Source of the DNA: a bacterium
GTDB taxonomy: Bacteria; Bacteroidota; Bacteroidia; B-17B0; Aurantibacillaceae
NCBI GenBank assembly: GCA_029945625.1
Contig: JAQSCW010000010.1
Span: 124,001 to 188,000 of the forward strand
DNA: 64,000 nt
Reading direction: 5' to 3'
Both the position numbers and the translations under genes were made by a program. Of the stretch, positions 53,323 through 61,332 are shown in pieces (within the stretch, counting starts at the first letter, position 1; every line of letters starts with the position of its first letter). The notes below the pieces were generated by a model. The model searched no databases, was not told where the DNA came from, and saw only the letters and a list, made by a program, of their open reading frames with translations.

Positions 53323-53907
53323 ATGAAAAACACATTGATTGCAGTCTTTTTCCTTTTTGCGGCAAACATTCATGCCCAGATCTTTATGGCAAAATCGGGA
53401 GCCACGTCCATTTCATTTTTTTCAGCAGCGCCCCTCGAAAACATCGCAGGCGAAAATAAAGGGGCCATTATTGTACTTAAAGCGTCAACAGGCGAAATTC
53501 AAGTAAAAATCACCATGCGAAATTTCAAATTTAAAAATGCCTTAATGGAAGAGCATTTTAATGAAAACTACATGGAAACAGATAAAAAAGTGGAGGTGGA
53601 AGGCGCCGCAACTTACCCTAATAAATATGGTGAATTTAGGGGGAAAATCAATGAACCCATTGATTACGGAAAAGAAGGCGAGAATAATGTTACAATCGCC
53701 GGAAAAATGACTATTCATGGGGTAACGAAAGATGTAATTTTGGCCGGCACCCTGGTGAAAAAAGGCACTGAGCTCACTATTTCAAGCAAATTCAAGGTAA
53801 AGGTGGCAGACTACAACATTCAGGTGCCTTCCATGTATGTAAAAAACATTGCCGAAGAAGTTGAAGTAACTATTAGCAGTATTTTGGAGCCCTACGTAAA
53901 AAAATAA
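53323..53907 (+). CDS. YceI family periplasmic protein
   Basis: A 194-residue exported protein with a signal peptide (residues 1-18, ending ANIHAQ) and the YceI lipocalin-like beta-barrel: SGATSISFFSAAPLENIAG at the start, a central MRNFKFKNALMEEHFNENYM, and MTIHGVTKDVILAG, the conserved L/M-T-I-H/N-G-V-T-K motif. YceI proteins bind polyisoprenoid or other lipids in the periplasm. It is followed 11 nt later by the DUF5777 gene; the two often occur together. Confidence 0.92.
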   Translation: MKNTLIAVFFLFAANIHAQIFMAKSGATSISFFSAAPLENIAGENKGAIIVLKASTGEIQVKITMRNFKFKNALMEEHFNENYMETDKKVEVEGAATYPNKYGEFRGKINEPIDYGKEGENNVTIAGKMTIHGVTKDVILAGTLVKKGTELTISSKFKVKVADYNIQVPSMYVKNIAEEVEVTISSILEPYVKK

Positions 53908-53917
53908 AAAAAAGGTC

Positions 53918-54868
53918 ATGAAAAAAATAATGCGATCATTTTTCACAGCAATTAGCTGTTTGAGCCCTTTGTTTTTTTATTCTCAAGACGATTTGTTAAG
54001 TTTGGTAGATGCCGATACCGACGCGGGTCCGAGAAAAGTTTACGCCACCTTTAAAACAGTGAAGATTGGAAATGCTCAAACCATCGAAACCGTTAAGAAA
54101 AACCACCTCGATTTTAGGATAGCTCACCGTTTTGGGAACATTTACGATTCTAATAATGAAAACCCGATCAATGAAACGTTTCAGACTTTTTTTGGTTTTG
54201 ATAACGCCACTGATATTCGTTTTGCACTTGATTATGGAATAACCGATAACATTTCTATTGGGATAGGGCGAAGCAAAATGAATAAATTGATTGACGGTAC
54301 CCTTAAGTGGCGCATATTACAGCAGACCACCGATTTTAGAATGCCCATTTCGCTCACTTTTTTTTCCAGCACCGGGTATTCGCATGCTCCCACTTCCACT
54401 ATATATAGCGGCATCGTACAGGATTTCCCAACCAATGAATTGCACCGCTTCAATTTTTTTAATCAAGTGATTATCGCCAGTAAGCTGAGTGACTGGCTTT
54501 CTCTTGAGATTCTGCCGAGCTATATGTATCGTAATTTTATAAAGGAAAGTGTAAACAGTAATAATCAGGCAGAAGATCAAAATGGCTTTTTTACTCTAGG
54601 ATTTGGAGGAAGAATAAAACTCACCAAACGACTGAGTTTTATCGGCGATTATTTTTACAATTTCCCCGAATATTATCATAACAACGACAAGGTGCATAAT
54701 CCTTTATCTCTTGGTTTTGAAATTGAAACCGGGGGACATGTATTTAGTTTGTTTTACACGAACGCGAGCGGACTTATAGAAAACAACTTTATACCTTATA
54801 CAACGGATAGTTGGGCCAAAGGCCAAATAAAATTCGGGTTTTGCATTTCCAGAACTTTTGCCTTATAA
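53918..54868 (+). CDS. DUF5777 family beta-barrel protein
   Basis: A 316-residue exported protein. After the signal peptide comes DLLSLVDADTDAGPRKVYAT, the hallmark DUF5777 start, then YATFKTVKIGNAQTIE. Alternating amphipathic strands (DFRIAHRFGNIYDS, LGFGGRIKLTKRLSF) end in an aromatic or leucine C-terminus (FGFCISRTFAL), as expected for an outer-membrane beta-barrel. The family often neighbours YceI or cytochrome genes in Bacteroidota; the function is unknown. Its stop is 2 nt before the GTG of the next gene. Confidence 0.85.
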   Translation: MKKIMRSFFTAISCLSPLFFYSQDDLLSLVDADTDAGPRKVYATFKTVKIGNAQTIETVKKNHLDFRIAHRFGNIYDSNNENPINETFQTFFGFDNATDIRFALDYGITDNISIGIGRSKMNKLIDGTLKWRILQQTTDFRMPISLTFFSSTGYSHAPTSTIYSGIVQDFPTNELHRFNFFNQVIIASKLSDWLSLEILPSYMYRNFIKESVNSNNQAEDQNGFFTLGFGGRIKLTKRLSFIGDYFYNFPEYYHNNDKVHNPLSLGFEIETGGHVFSLFYTNASGLIENNFIPYTTDSWAKGQIKFGFCISRTFAL

Positions 54869-54870
54869 AG

Positions 54871-55596
54871 GTGAGCATTGTTGAGTACCAACATATTTTC
54901 TCCAACCATTTACTTAAGCAATTTCATGCTGCACCCGAAGTAAAGAATTCGCATGAATTAATTTGGCCTTCTGTTTTTTTAATTTTCTGCCTCTGCCTGC
55001 TTGCACTGGTGAAAGGGCGGGCCTTGCCGCGATTGATACGAATTGTACAATCTACTTTCAGCAACCAGATACTGCAACAATTAGAACGTGAAGAGCTTAA
55101 TTCGCTGAAGTTCTATGCCACTGCTTTAAATACTTTTTTTGTTCTTAATTTGTCATTCTTAATCTACAAAGTGAATTCAATTTACCACATTGTATTGGTT
55201 GACTTTACTTCATTTGTGCAATTCTGCTTTTTTTTGTTTGCCGTTGTGCTTCTGCTGAGTTTCAAACGAGTTGTGAATATAGTCCTGGCCGCCTTTACAG
55301 ATAGCCGAAGGCTGATATCGGACTATACCACAAATTCTACTCTCGTAAATCAAACCTTTGGCTTGTTTTTGTTTCCGTGGATCATTTTACTGGAGTTCAC
55401 TACGTTTAACCCCTTGCTCTTTATTTCGGGAGGAGTTATCATTCTCTCCGGTGCAGTTTTGTTGAAATGGTACAGAGGAATCATCATGGGATTGCTTGTA
55501 GAAAGAATAGGAATATTGCAAATTTTCTCGTACTTTTGCGGTTTGGAAATTCTACCTCTTTTTGTGATGGTAAAATACATAATTGTAACTTTTTAA
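54871..55596 (+). CDS. DUF4271 membrane protein
   Basis: A 241-residue polytopic protein with about six hydrophobic helices: FLIFCLCLLALVKG, FFVLNLSFLIY, then FLFAVVLLLSF, FLFPWIILLEF and a last pair. It matches DUF4271, a Bacteroidota family regularly placed upstream of hemD, as here (15 nt). The GTG at 54871 directly after the upstream stop gives the natural start; the frame is open further upstream inside the DUF5777 gene but that part is not homologous. The function is unknown. Confidence 0.85.
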   Translation: MSIVEYQHIFSNHLLKQFHAAPEVKNSHELIWPSVFLIFCLCLLALVKGRALPRLIRIVQSTFSNQILQQLEREELNSLKFYATALNTFFVLNLSFLIYKVNSIYHIVLVDFTSFVQFCFFLFAVVLLLSFKRVVNIVLAAFTDSRRLISDYTTNSTLVNQTFGLFLFPWIILLEFTTFNPLLFISGGVIILSGAVLLKWYRGIIMGLLVERIGILQIFSYFCGLEILPLFVMVKYIIVTF

Positions 55597-55611
55597 ACAG
55601 AAACGGCATTA

Positions 55612-56721
55612 ATGTCACTTAGAAAAAGCTCAGCCACCAAAAAAGTAAAGAAGAAGGAAACTGGCAAATCGGCGAAAATCCCGAAGTCAGGCACATTATC
55701 CTCAAAAAAGCCGACCTCAAAAAAACCATCTGTAAAGATTGTTCCCAAACCTGCTAAAGCAAAGGTCAAAAAACCCATTAAAGCTGTTTCAAAACCTGTT
55801 CTTAAAGCATCCGCTTCTGTTCCAAAAGAGAAAAAGGTAATCACCAATTATGATGAGAAAGAGAAGATAGAGAAAGCACTCTCAGTAAAAAGGGTAAGAA
55901 AGTCCTCAAAAAAACCTATAATTACCTTACCAACACCCCCTCCAATTGAGGTGAGTAATCATCCCAAAACCAAAGCACGAAATATTTTGGTATCACAACC
56001 AAAACCGGTGGAAACAGAAAAAAACCCCTATTTTGAGTTGGCAAAAAAATACCATCTGGGAGTCACCTTCCGTCAATTTATTAAGGTGGAAGGTCTCACG
56101 TCACAAGAATTTCGGGCACAGAGAATTGATATATTGGAACATGGTGCGGTTATTCTTACCAGTAAATTAGCGGTAGATCATTATTTCAGGATATGTAACG
56201 AAATGCGCATTTCTGTACCTGAATCCATGAAGTATTTTTGCATTAACGAACAAACCGCCTACTACCTTCAAAAATACATTCAGTACCGAAAACGGAAGAT
56301 CTTCTTTGGACACGGAACCATTCTCGATCTGGTAGATGTGATTCGCAAAAACAGAGCTGAAAAATTTCTGTTGCCCGCTAGCGACGTTCACAAGGAGCAG
56401 ATTGTCGATTTTCTGGAAGAAGTGAAGATCACATTCACCAAAGCAACTTTTTACAAAACAGTGAGTGCCGATTTGAGCGATATGAAGTCGTTAGCTGATT
56501 TTGATATTCTGGTGTTCTTTACGCCGGTAGGAATCAAATCGCTCAAACATAATTTCCCGGGATTCAAGCAAGGTAATACACGCATTGCGGCGTTCGGACA
56601 TGCTACTGCTCACACTGTAAAGAATTTGGGTTTCAGACTTGATATTTTTGCGCCTAACCCTAAAAACCCAAGTATGACAGGGGCTTTGGATACTTATTTG
56701 AAAGAGGCGAACAAGAAATAA
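55612..56721 (+). CDS. hemD: Uroporphyrinogen-III synthase with Lys/Pro-rich N-terminal extension
   Basis: A 369-residue protein. Residues 1 to ~140 are low-complexity, Lys/Pro/Ser-rich (PKPAKAKVKKPIK). From about 142 the Bacteroidota HemD domain follows: FELAKKYHLGVTFRQFIKVEG, ILEHGAVILTSKLAVDHYF, VFFTPVGIKSLKHNFPGF, ALDTYLKE. It cyclises hydroxymethylbilane to uroporphyrinogen III for haem, sirohaem and cobalamin. The usual protein is about 245-250 residues, so the extension is extra; it may be disordered and may bind nucleic acid or membrane. The context DUF4271-hemD-rnpA is conserved. Confidence 0.9.
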   Translation: MSLRKSSATKKVKKKETGKSAKIPKSGTLSSKKPTSKKPSVKIVPKPAKAKVKKPIKAVSKPVLKASASVPKEKKVITNYDEKEKIEKALSVKRVRKSSKKPIITLPTPPPIEVSNHPKTKARNILVSQPKPVETEKNPYFELAKKYHLGVTFRQFIKVEGLTSQEFRAQRIDILEHGAVILTSKLAVDHYFRICNEMRISVPESMKYFCINEQTAYYLQKYIQYRKRKIFFGHGTILDLVDVIRKNRAEKFLLPASDVHKEQIVDFLEEVKITFTKATFYKTVSADLSDMKSLADFDILVFFTPVGIKSLKHNFPGFKQGNTRIAAFGHATAHTVKNLGFRLDIFAPNPKNPSMTGALDTYLKEANKK

Positions 56722-56727
56722 ACGAAA

Positions 56728-57072
56728 TCAGTGTGGTTTAAAACCGTTCATGAGTTTGTGAACTGCAGCTTCAATCGCTGAATAATCTTCCTTCTTTTTT
56801 CCGGTATAAATAAAAGCCATAAGTACTTTAATCTTTTTCGCTTCCAGTATGCTATAGAGATTCTGCTTGTTCAGGCGGTATACCTCCCGCATTCTCCTCT
56901 TTAATACATTGCGATCGGGCGAACTCTTAAAAGTTCTTTTTGGCACCACAAACATAACTTGCGCAGGGTAAATTAGATCAACAGGCGTTTCAACAAAAAC
57001 CAATTTTACAGGATAAGCCACGCGGGAACCCCCTTTGTTAAAAAGCAATTCCATTTGCTTTTTACTGCACAA
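56728..57072 (-). CDS. rnpA: Ribonuclease P protein component
   Basis: A small basic protein with the RnpA signature: FNKGGSRVAYPVKLVF, VMFVVPKRTFKSSPDRNVLKRRMREVYR (the R-N-x-x-K-R-R-x-R-E RNR motif) and a final helix. It assists the RNase P ribozyme in tRNA 5' maturation. The given start is TTG 57072. Family homology continues upstream: the frame reads KNSFNKQERLCSKKQ, the normal RnpA N-terminus, and the only codon at the initiator position is ATC (57102-57100), preceded by CCA and a TAG stop. No canonical start covers these residues. Confidence 0.93.
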   Translation of the reverse strand: MCSKKQMELLFNKGGSRVAYPVKLVFVETPVDLIYPAQVMFVVPKRTFKSSPDRNVLKRRMREVYRLNKQNLYSILEAKKIKVLMAFIYTGKKKEDYSAIEAAVHKLMNGFKPH

Positions 57073-57173
57073 ACGTTCTTGTTTATTAAATGAGTTTTTG
57101 ATTGGCTAAAAATTAATGAAGTTCAGAATCTCATTTGTTGTCACTATTCAACCGGAATAGCTGTTTCAAATTT

Positions 57174-57203
57174 TTGTTTGGTAAAGATAATTTTTTACTT
57201 TTA
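57174..57203 (+). promoter_or_regulatory. Candidate promoter for the THX gene
   Basis: TTTTTG (TTG at 57174-57176), 19 nt, then TACTTTTA at 57196-57203, one mismatch from TAnnTTTG; 22 nt before the ATG. Confidence 0.35.
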
Positions 57204-57224
57204 CACAAAACTAAAACTTTATTT

Positions 57225-57395
57225 ATGGGAAAAGGGGATAAAAGAACTAAACGTGGCAAAATACATATTGGATCAACCGGCGTGAGTCGTCTAAAAAAGA
57301 AAAAAGTGGTAAAAAAGGCCGCCAGCAAAGCCCCGGCAAAAAAGGCCCCGGCAAAAAAAGCCGCCGCAAAGAAAGCCGCAAAGAAAGCCGAATAA
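57225..57395 (+). CDS. 30S ribosomal protein THX (bTHX) with Lys/Ala tail
   Basis: A 56-residue protein beginning MGKGDKRTKRGKIHIGSTGV, the conserved THX/S31e-type start (G-K-G-D-x-x-(T/S)-x-R-G-K-x-x-x-G-S-x-G). A Lys/Ala/Pro tail with repeated KKA(P/A) words follows; the bare THX core is about 25-30 residues. THX inserts between 16S rRNA helices in the 30S head. The frame is open back to 57135, but ATG 57225 is the family start. A perfect terminator follows the stop. Confidence 0.92.
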   Translation: MGKGDKRTKRGKIHIGSTGVSRLKKKKVVKKAASKAPAKKAPAKKAAAKKAAKKAE

Positions 57396-57404
57396 TTTTG
57401 AGGG

Positions 57405-57430
57405 AGCTGTCACCAAATGACAGCTTTTTT
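57405..57430 (+). terminator. Rho-independent terminator after THX
   Basis: Perfect 8-bp stem AGCTGTCA/TGACAGCT, loop CCAAA, followed by TTTTTT. Confidence 0.9.
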
Positions 57431-57435
57431 ATTTG

Positions 57436-57927
57436 ATGAATATATCCGATTTCAATAAACGCGCACAGTTTCTAAAAAAAGCCAATCACATTTTTTTTAA
57501 GCGTTTGCAAAACAAGACTCCAAAAAACTTGGATGATCTGTTTGAAGCGGCACATAACGAAGTGTTCGAGCACACCGACTGCCTTGCCTGCGGAAACTGC
57601 TGCAGAACAACCTCGCCCGTGTTTAATCAGCGCGACGTGGAAAAGGCCGCAAAAGGGTTAAAGATAAAACCCGGACAATTTGTAGAGAATTTTTTGAGAG
57701 TAGATGAAGACAACGACCTGGTATTAAAGGGTGCTCCCTGCCCGTTTCTTGAAGAAGACAACCGCTGCAGGATTTACGATTACCGGCCTACCGCCTGCCG
57801 AGAGTACCCACATACTAATAGAAAGAAAATGCGTCAGATCCTTGATCTAACTTTTAAGAATTCGCTGGTGTGCCCGGCCGTACTCAGCATCACTGAAAAA
57901 CTAAAGATTCAACTCGAGAAACTTTAG
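57436..57927 (+). CDS. YkgJ family cysteine cluster protein
   Basis: A 163-residue protein with the YkgJ (CxxCxxCC-type) motifs: CLACGNCCRTTSPVF near residue 50 and CPFLEEDNRCRIYDYRPTAC near 105-125, eight Cys in all. They probably bind zinc or an Fe-S cluster. The N-terminal 45 residues are helical (FNKRAQFLKKANHIFFKRL). Function unknown; relatives are annotated as zinc/iron-chelating proteins. ATG 57436 is chosen over the adjacent TTG. It lies just after the THX terminator and converges on ribE. Confidence 0.9.
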   Translation: MNISDFNKRAQFLKKANHIFFKRLQNKTPKNLDDLFEAAHNEVFEHTDCLACGNCCRTTSPVFNQRDVEKAAKGLKIKPGQFVENFLRVDEDNDLVLKGAPCPFLEEDNRCRIYDYRPTACREYPHTNRKKMRQILDLTFKNSLVCPAVLSITEKLKIQLEKL

Positions 57928-57930
57928 GCC

Positions 57931-58518
57931 TTATTTTCGGGCCAAAATCTTAGCAACGTATTTTCCGATCACGTCAAATTCCAGATTTACAGTACTGCCC
58001 TGCTTAATTTGTTTAAAGTTGGTGTTCTCAAAGGTATAGGGGATTATATGCACTGAAAAGGTAGTGTCGCCGGAACTCACTACGGTTAAACTCACTCCAT
58101 TGATGGTAATGCTGCCTTTTTCAACCGTGAGATTGTCCTGAGTTTTTTCGTGTTCAAACACAAACTCCCAGCTTCCACTGTGTTCAATCACATGAGCACA
58201 TACTGCAGTGGCATCCACGTGGCCTTGCACAATATGTCCGTCAAAACGCCCATCTGCCGGCATACAACGTTCGAGGTTGACGCGATCACCAAGTTGAAGC
58301 AAACCCAAATTACTTCGCTTAAGCGTTTCTTCTATGGCTGTTACCTGATAAGTGGAATTCGTAATTTTAACCACCGTCAAACAAACCCCGTTGTGAGCAA
58401 GACTTTGATCAACCCGCAGTTCGGGGGTGATACTGCTTGAAAATGTAAAATGAACATTTCGGCGATCCTTTTCGATCTTCTCAAGCCTTGCTTGTGTTTC
58501 AATAATACCTGTAAACAT
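57931..58518 (-). CDS. ribE: Riboflavin synthase, alpha subunit
   Basis: A 195-residue protein made of two lumazine-binding repeats: MFTGIIETQARLEKIE at the start with LAHNGVCLTVVKI, then GHIVQGHVDATAV and a second repeat ITINGVSLTVVSSGD with a final C-terminal helix. It dismutates two 6,7-dimethyl-8-ribityllumazine molecules to riboflavin. The start overlaps the end of the upstream TlpA-like gene. No FMN riboswitch is seen upstream. Confidence 0.95.
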   Translation of the reverse strand: MFTGIIETQARLEKIEKDRRNVHFTFSSSITPELRVDQSLAHNGVCLTVVKITNSTYQVTAIEETLKRSNLGLLQLGDRVNLERCMPADGRFDGHIVQGHVDATAVCAHVIEHSGSWEFVFEHEKTQDNLTVEKGSITINGVSLTVVSSGDTTFSVHIIPYTFENTNFKQIKQGSTVNLEFDVIGKYVAKILARK

Positions 58519-59750
58519 TAGTCTCTAATTAAAACGTTGATGAGATTTTCGGTGCGTTCTTTGTACTTAACATATTCCTGTCCGGTTGCCGGTCCGCTAA
58601 AACCCGTATGGATTTTCACTACTTGATGCTGTTTGTTAAGAAAGAAGGCGGTTGGAAAAGCAGAAACTTCGTTTATGAAGGGAAAGATGGCAGCGGCTTT
58701 ATCTTTTCCCGTGCGTGAAGTAACAAGCAAGGTATAGTCAATTGTGAGCCGTTCCTTTAATCGCAGCACCTGTTTTCGCGCCTTCTCGGCATCTTCTGTT
58801 TTTTCGAATGCAAGGGCAATGATCTCCAAACCATCTTTGTGATAATGGCTGAACAGTTCTGAAAAGTACCTGCTTTCATCCAAACAATTGGGACACCAAG
58901 TCCCCATAAGTTGTATGATGACCGGCTTTCCTTTAAAAGCAGCATCACTCAGCGAGACCATCTTATTGTTCAAATCAGGAAAGGTGAAGTCTATGGGTTC
59001 ATCGTTGTTCTTTAAATAGGTGATTTCTTCCGCGTCACGAAGTTTGTACTCATCGTTTCGAATGCCCTTCCATTTTTCGCTGTAGTGCGCGCCCGAATAA
59101 AATGTGCCCTCCAACATGTCATTTATTAATTCAGCTTCAAAAAGATAGGCATGGCTTCCATCAAAACAAGAAAGAAATAATTTATTACCCGACCGCATGC
59201 CCTCCAGATAGCGATAATCGCCCGTTTCGGTAAGGAAGGTGCCCGTGACATAATCGGTTTGTTCGAGATGCTTGAATATGCCAATGGCTTTTGAACTATC
59301 CTTGAGGCCCGGCGAAAACGTGACTTCCCATTTCCCTTCAAACATGGGATTTGTTTTTCCAGGTACAAATAGAAAGCGCCGGTTGTCGTTATACTGAGCA
59401 TTAAAGGAAATAAAGTTTTTTGTGGTACGATAGTGATTGATCCATTGGCCTTCTATGGAGTCTCCCATGATCTTGCATTTGAATTCCGTATCGAAAACAG
59501 GCATCTTAAAAAAAAGAGAATCACCTTTCAGTTGTATTTCATCAACTACAATACGTTCATCGGCATTTCTGATAATGATCTTAGGTTTTCGATTCTGATA
59601 AATTACTTCGAAATTAAAGGGAATCTCAAGGCCCACATCGGGGTTGATTAACAATGCACCGCGGTAGATTCCTTCTTTTAACTTTTTTGAAAACACGAGC
59701 GTACTTGAGGCCATGAAGAGAATAAAAAGATATGTTTTTAATGAGCTCAA
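58518..59750 (-). CDS. TlpA-like thioredoxin-family protein with DUF4369-like N-terminal region
   Basis: A 410-residue exported protein: signal peptide, a beta-rich N-terminal half (~20-240; KEGIYRGALLINPDVGLEI, GTFYSGAHYSEKWKG), then a TlpA/peroxiredoxin-like thioredoxin domain with LMGTWCPNCLDESRYF (CxxC ~ 298-301) and a cis-Pro region near SAFPTAFFLN. A periplasmic thiol oxidoreductase or reductase is inferred. TTG 59750 gives SSLKTYLFILFMASSTLVFS as a signal peptide; the open frame further upstream overlaps the arginase gene. It lies 7 nt after the arginase stop. Confidence 0.85.
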   Translation of the reverse strand: MSSLKTYLFILFMASSTLVFSKKLKEGIYRGALLINPDVGLEIPFNFEVIYQNRKPKIIIRNADERIVVDEIQLKGDSLFFKMPVFDTEFKCKIMGDSIEGQWINHYRTTKNFISFNAQYNDNRRFLFVPGKTNPMFEGKWEVTFSPGLKDSSKAIGIFKHLEQTDYVTGTFLTETGDYRYLEGMRSGNKLFLSCFDGSHAYLFEAELINDMLEGTFYSGAHYSEKWKGIRNDEYKLRDAEEITYLKNNDEPIDFTFPDLNNKMVSLSDAAFKGKPVIIQLMGTWCPNCLDESRYFSELFSHYHKDGLEIIALAFEKTEDAEKARKQVLRLKERLTIDYTLLVTSRTGKDKAAAIFPFINEVSAFPTAFFLNKQHQVVKIHTGFSGPATGQEYVKYKERTENLINVLIRD

Positions 59751-59757
59751 GTTTATA

Positions 59758-60816
59758 TTAAGCGGGATTATTGCTCCACGCAGCCATGTTGGCAATCCTA
59801 TAGAGGATGCGCGCCGCCACGTTAGCGTCCCAATCGCCGCCAGTTTTACCCGGACTCACTTCATTGAGGTCGAAGGAGATGATTTTCCGCCCGCTTTTCA
59901 CCACTTTTTCGAGAAGGAAAAGTACTTGTTCTGTTTCAAAACCACCCGCAACGGGTGTGCCGGTGTTTGGGCAAAGTTTTGGGTCGAGCCCATCGATGTC
60001 AAAACTCACATAAACAAGGTTGGGAAGTTCCTTTACAATGCGGTTACAAATTCTGTCCCAACTATCGCCACCATAGAGGGCATATTTAATGTCGCGATCA
60101 AAAAATGTTTTGATTCGTCCATTGCTTGAATTAATGAGGTCCAATTCTTCTTCACAGTAGTCTCTGATCCCCACCTGCACAAGTTTTTCAACTTGCTTAA
60201 TTTTTAATGCGTTGAACATAATAGAAGCATGCGAAAACTCAAAGCCTTCATACGCGTTGCGCAAATCGGCGTGGGCGTCAATTTGCAGAATGGCATACGA
60301 GTTGTATTTTTCGGCAAGCGCCTGCATCATTCCGAGTGGCGTGGAATGGTCGCCGCCAACCAAACCCACGAATTTATGTTGCGACATAAAATGAAGAACC
60401 CGATCCTTCACCCATTTATTGAGCCACAAACAGTCTTTGGTGATAGAGGCGGCAATGTTCTTAAGGTCTTTGTTGTCGGGCTTTTCCCCATTCGCCAGCG
60501 CGCTAATGTACTGCTCTGCCAATAGTCTTAAATCTTCACTTCTTTGCCTAATCTCCACGTTGATTTCATCCATGGCAATGCCTTTTTTCCAAGCGTCTTT
60601 TACCAGCGGATCGTAAAGGTCAACCTGATAACTTGCTTCTAGAATAGCTTCCGGGCCTTCGGCAGTGCCTCCGCCGTAGCTAACCGTTACTTCCCAAGGC
60701 ACAGGTATTAAAATAGTTTCGCATTCGTTTATGGTAAAAGGCAAGCCATACATACCATCATTAAGTTGGCCAATTCCATTTGCATCAAAATTGTTAATCT
60801 TTTCTTGTTTTGTCAT
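59758..60816 (-). CDS. Arginase/agmatinase/formimidoylglutamase family enzyme
   Basis: A 352-residue ureohydrolase. Mn-binding motifs GGDHSTPLG, DAHADLRNAY and SFDIDGLDPKLCP carry all the expected His and Asp ligands, and SFDLNEVSPG closes the site. It would hydrolyse a guanidino or formimino compound (arginine, agmatine or formiminoglutamate). No histidine-utilisation or polyamine genes are adjacent, so the substrate is open. An N-terminal extension of ~50 residues precedes the core. First gene of a probable three-gene transcript with the TlpA-like gene and ribE. Confidence 0.92.
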   Translation of the reverse strand: MTKQEKINNFDANGIGQLNDGMYGLPFTINECETILIPVPWEVTVSYGGGTAEGPEAILEASYQVDLYDPLVKDAWKKGIAMDEINVEIRQRSEDLRLLAEQYISALANGEKPDNKDLKNIAASITKDCLWLNKWVKDRVLHFMSQHKFVGLVGGDHSTPLGMMQALAEKYNSYAILQIDAHADLRNAYEGFEFSHASIMFNALKIKQVEKLVQVGIRDYCEEELDLINSSNGRIKTFFDRDIKYALYGGDSWDRICNRIVKELPNLVYVSFDIDGLDPKLCPNTGTPVAGGFETEQVLFLLEKVVKSGRKIISFDLNEVSPGKTGGDWDANVAARILYRIANMAAWSNNPA

Positions 60817-61332
60817 TTTCCTACTGAAGGCAGCCTTGTTTAATCCACAAATTTAAGGCTTTTATTTCACAGGAGTCTAATCGATTTAGTAGTGGCGGAT
60901 ACTTGACGACATTATTAAGACCCGAGAGAATTACCTGCATCATTTTGGCGCTGAACGCCGGGTCGACTGAGGACATATACACGTTGAGATGGATGCCAAT
61001 GTGCCGGAGTTTGATGGGAAGGCAAGCGACTCCTCAGCAAAATGATTTTGGAGGCATAGGTATATTCACCTGAGTAAAATATCGGTAGACACAAGATTTG
61101 GTGGAAATAGTAAGAACTGGGTTAGGCGTGTGATCAACCTGAATCTTTCTTATGATATTGGAAAAAGCAAATGGAGGAGTTTTTATGCTTACACTTCTCC
61201 ACCAGATACTACCTGAATATTATGGGATAATGATTCTATAGGAACAGTATGATTTTGAATTTTAGTATCGAAACAACATAATTTTTGCGGTTTTCCCTGT
61301 TGATTTAAGCTGGGTGGCACCTTTGTTTATCA
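60817..61332. other. Intergenic region with decayed genes
   Basis: It contains the cytochrome-like remnant above. On the plus strand a 57-codon open stretch at 61046-61216 reads ISVDTRFGGNSKNW and INLNLSYDIGKSKW; the alternating strand pattern suggests the end of an outer-membrane barrel, but no start codon precedes it. No other structure is seen. Confidence 0.4.
60821..61021 (-). pseudogene. C-terminal remnant of a small cytochrome-c-like protein
   Basis: Reading leftward, the frame gives HLNVYMSSVDPAFSAKMM, then NNVVKYPPLLNRLDSCEIKA and LNLWIKQGCLQ before TAG at 60823-60821. The P-P-L-x-x-L-D-S-C-x-I-x-x-L-x-x-W-I-x-x-G pattern is the C-terminal end of the small exported haem-binding (c-type cytochrome) proteins of Bacteroidota. 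The N-terminal half with the signal peptide and CxxCH is not found upstream; it probably decayed. Confidence 0.55.

Noticed and set aside
58519-58560. FMN riboswitch ahead of riboflavin synthase
   Set aside because: The gene directly overlaps the upstream coding sequence; there is no room for the aptamer and no matching sequence.
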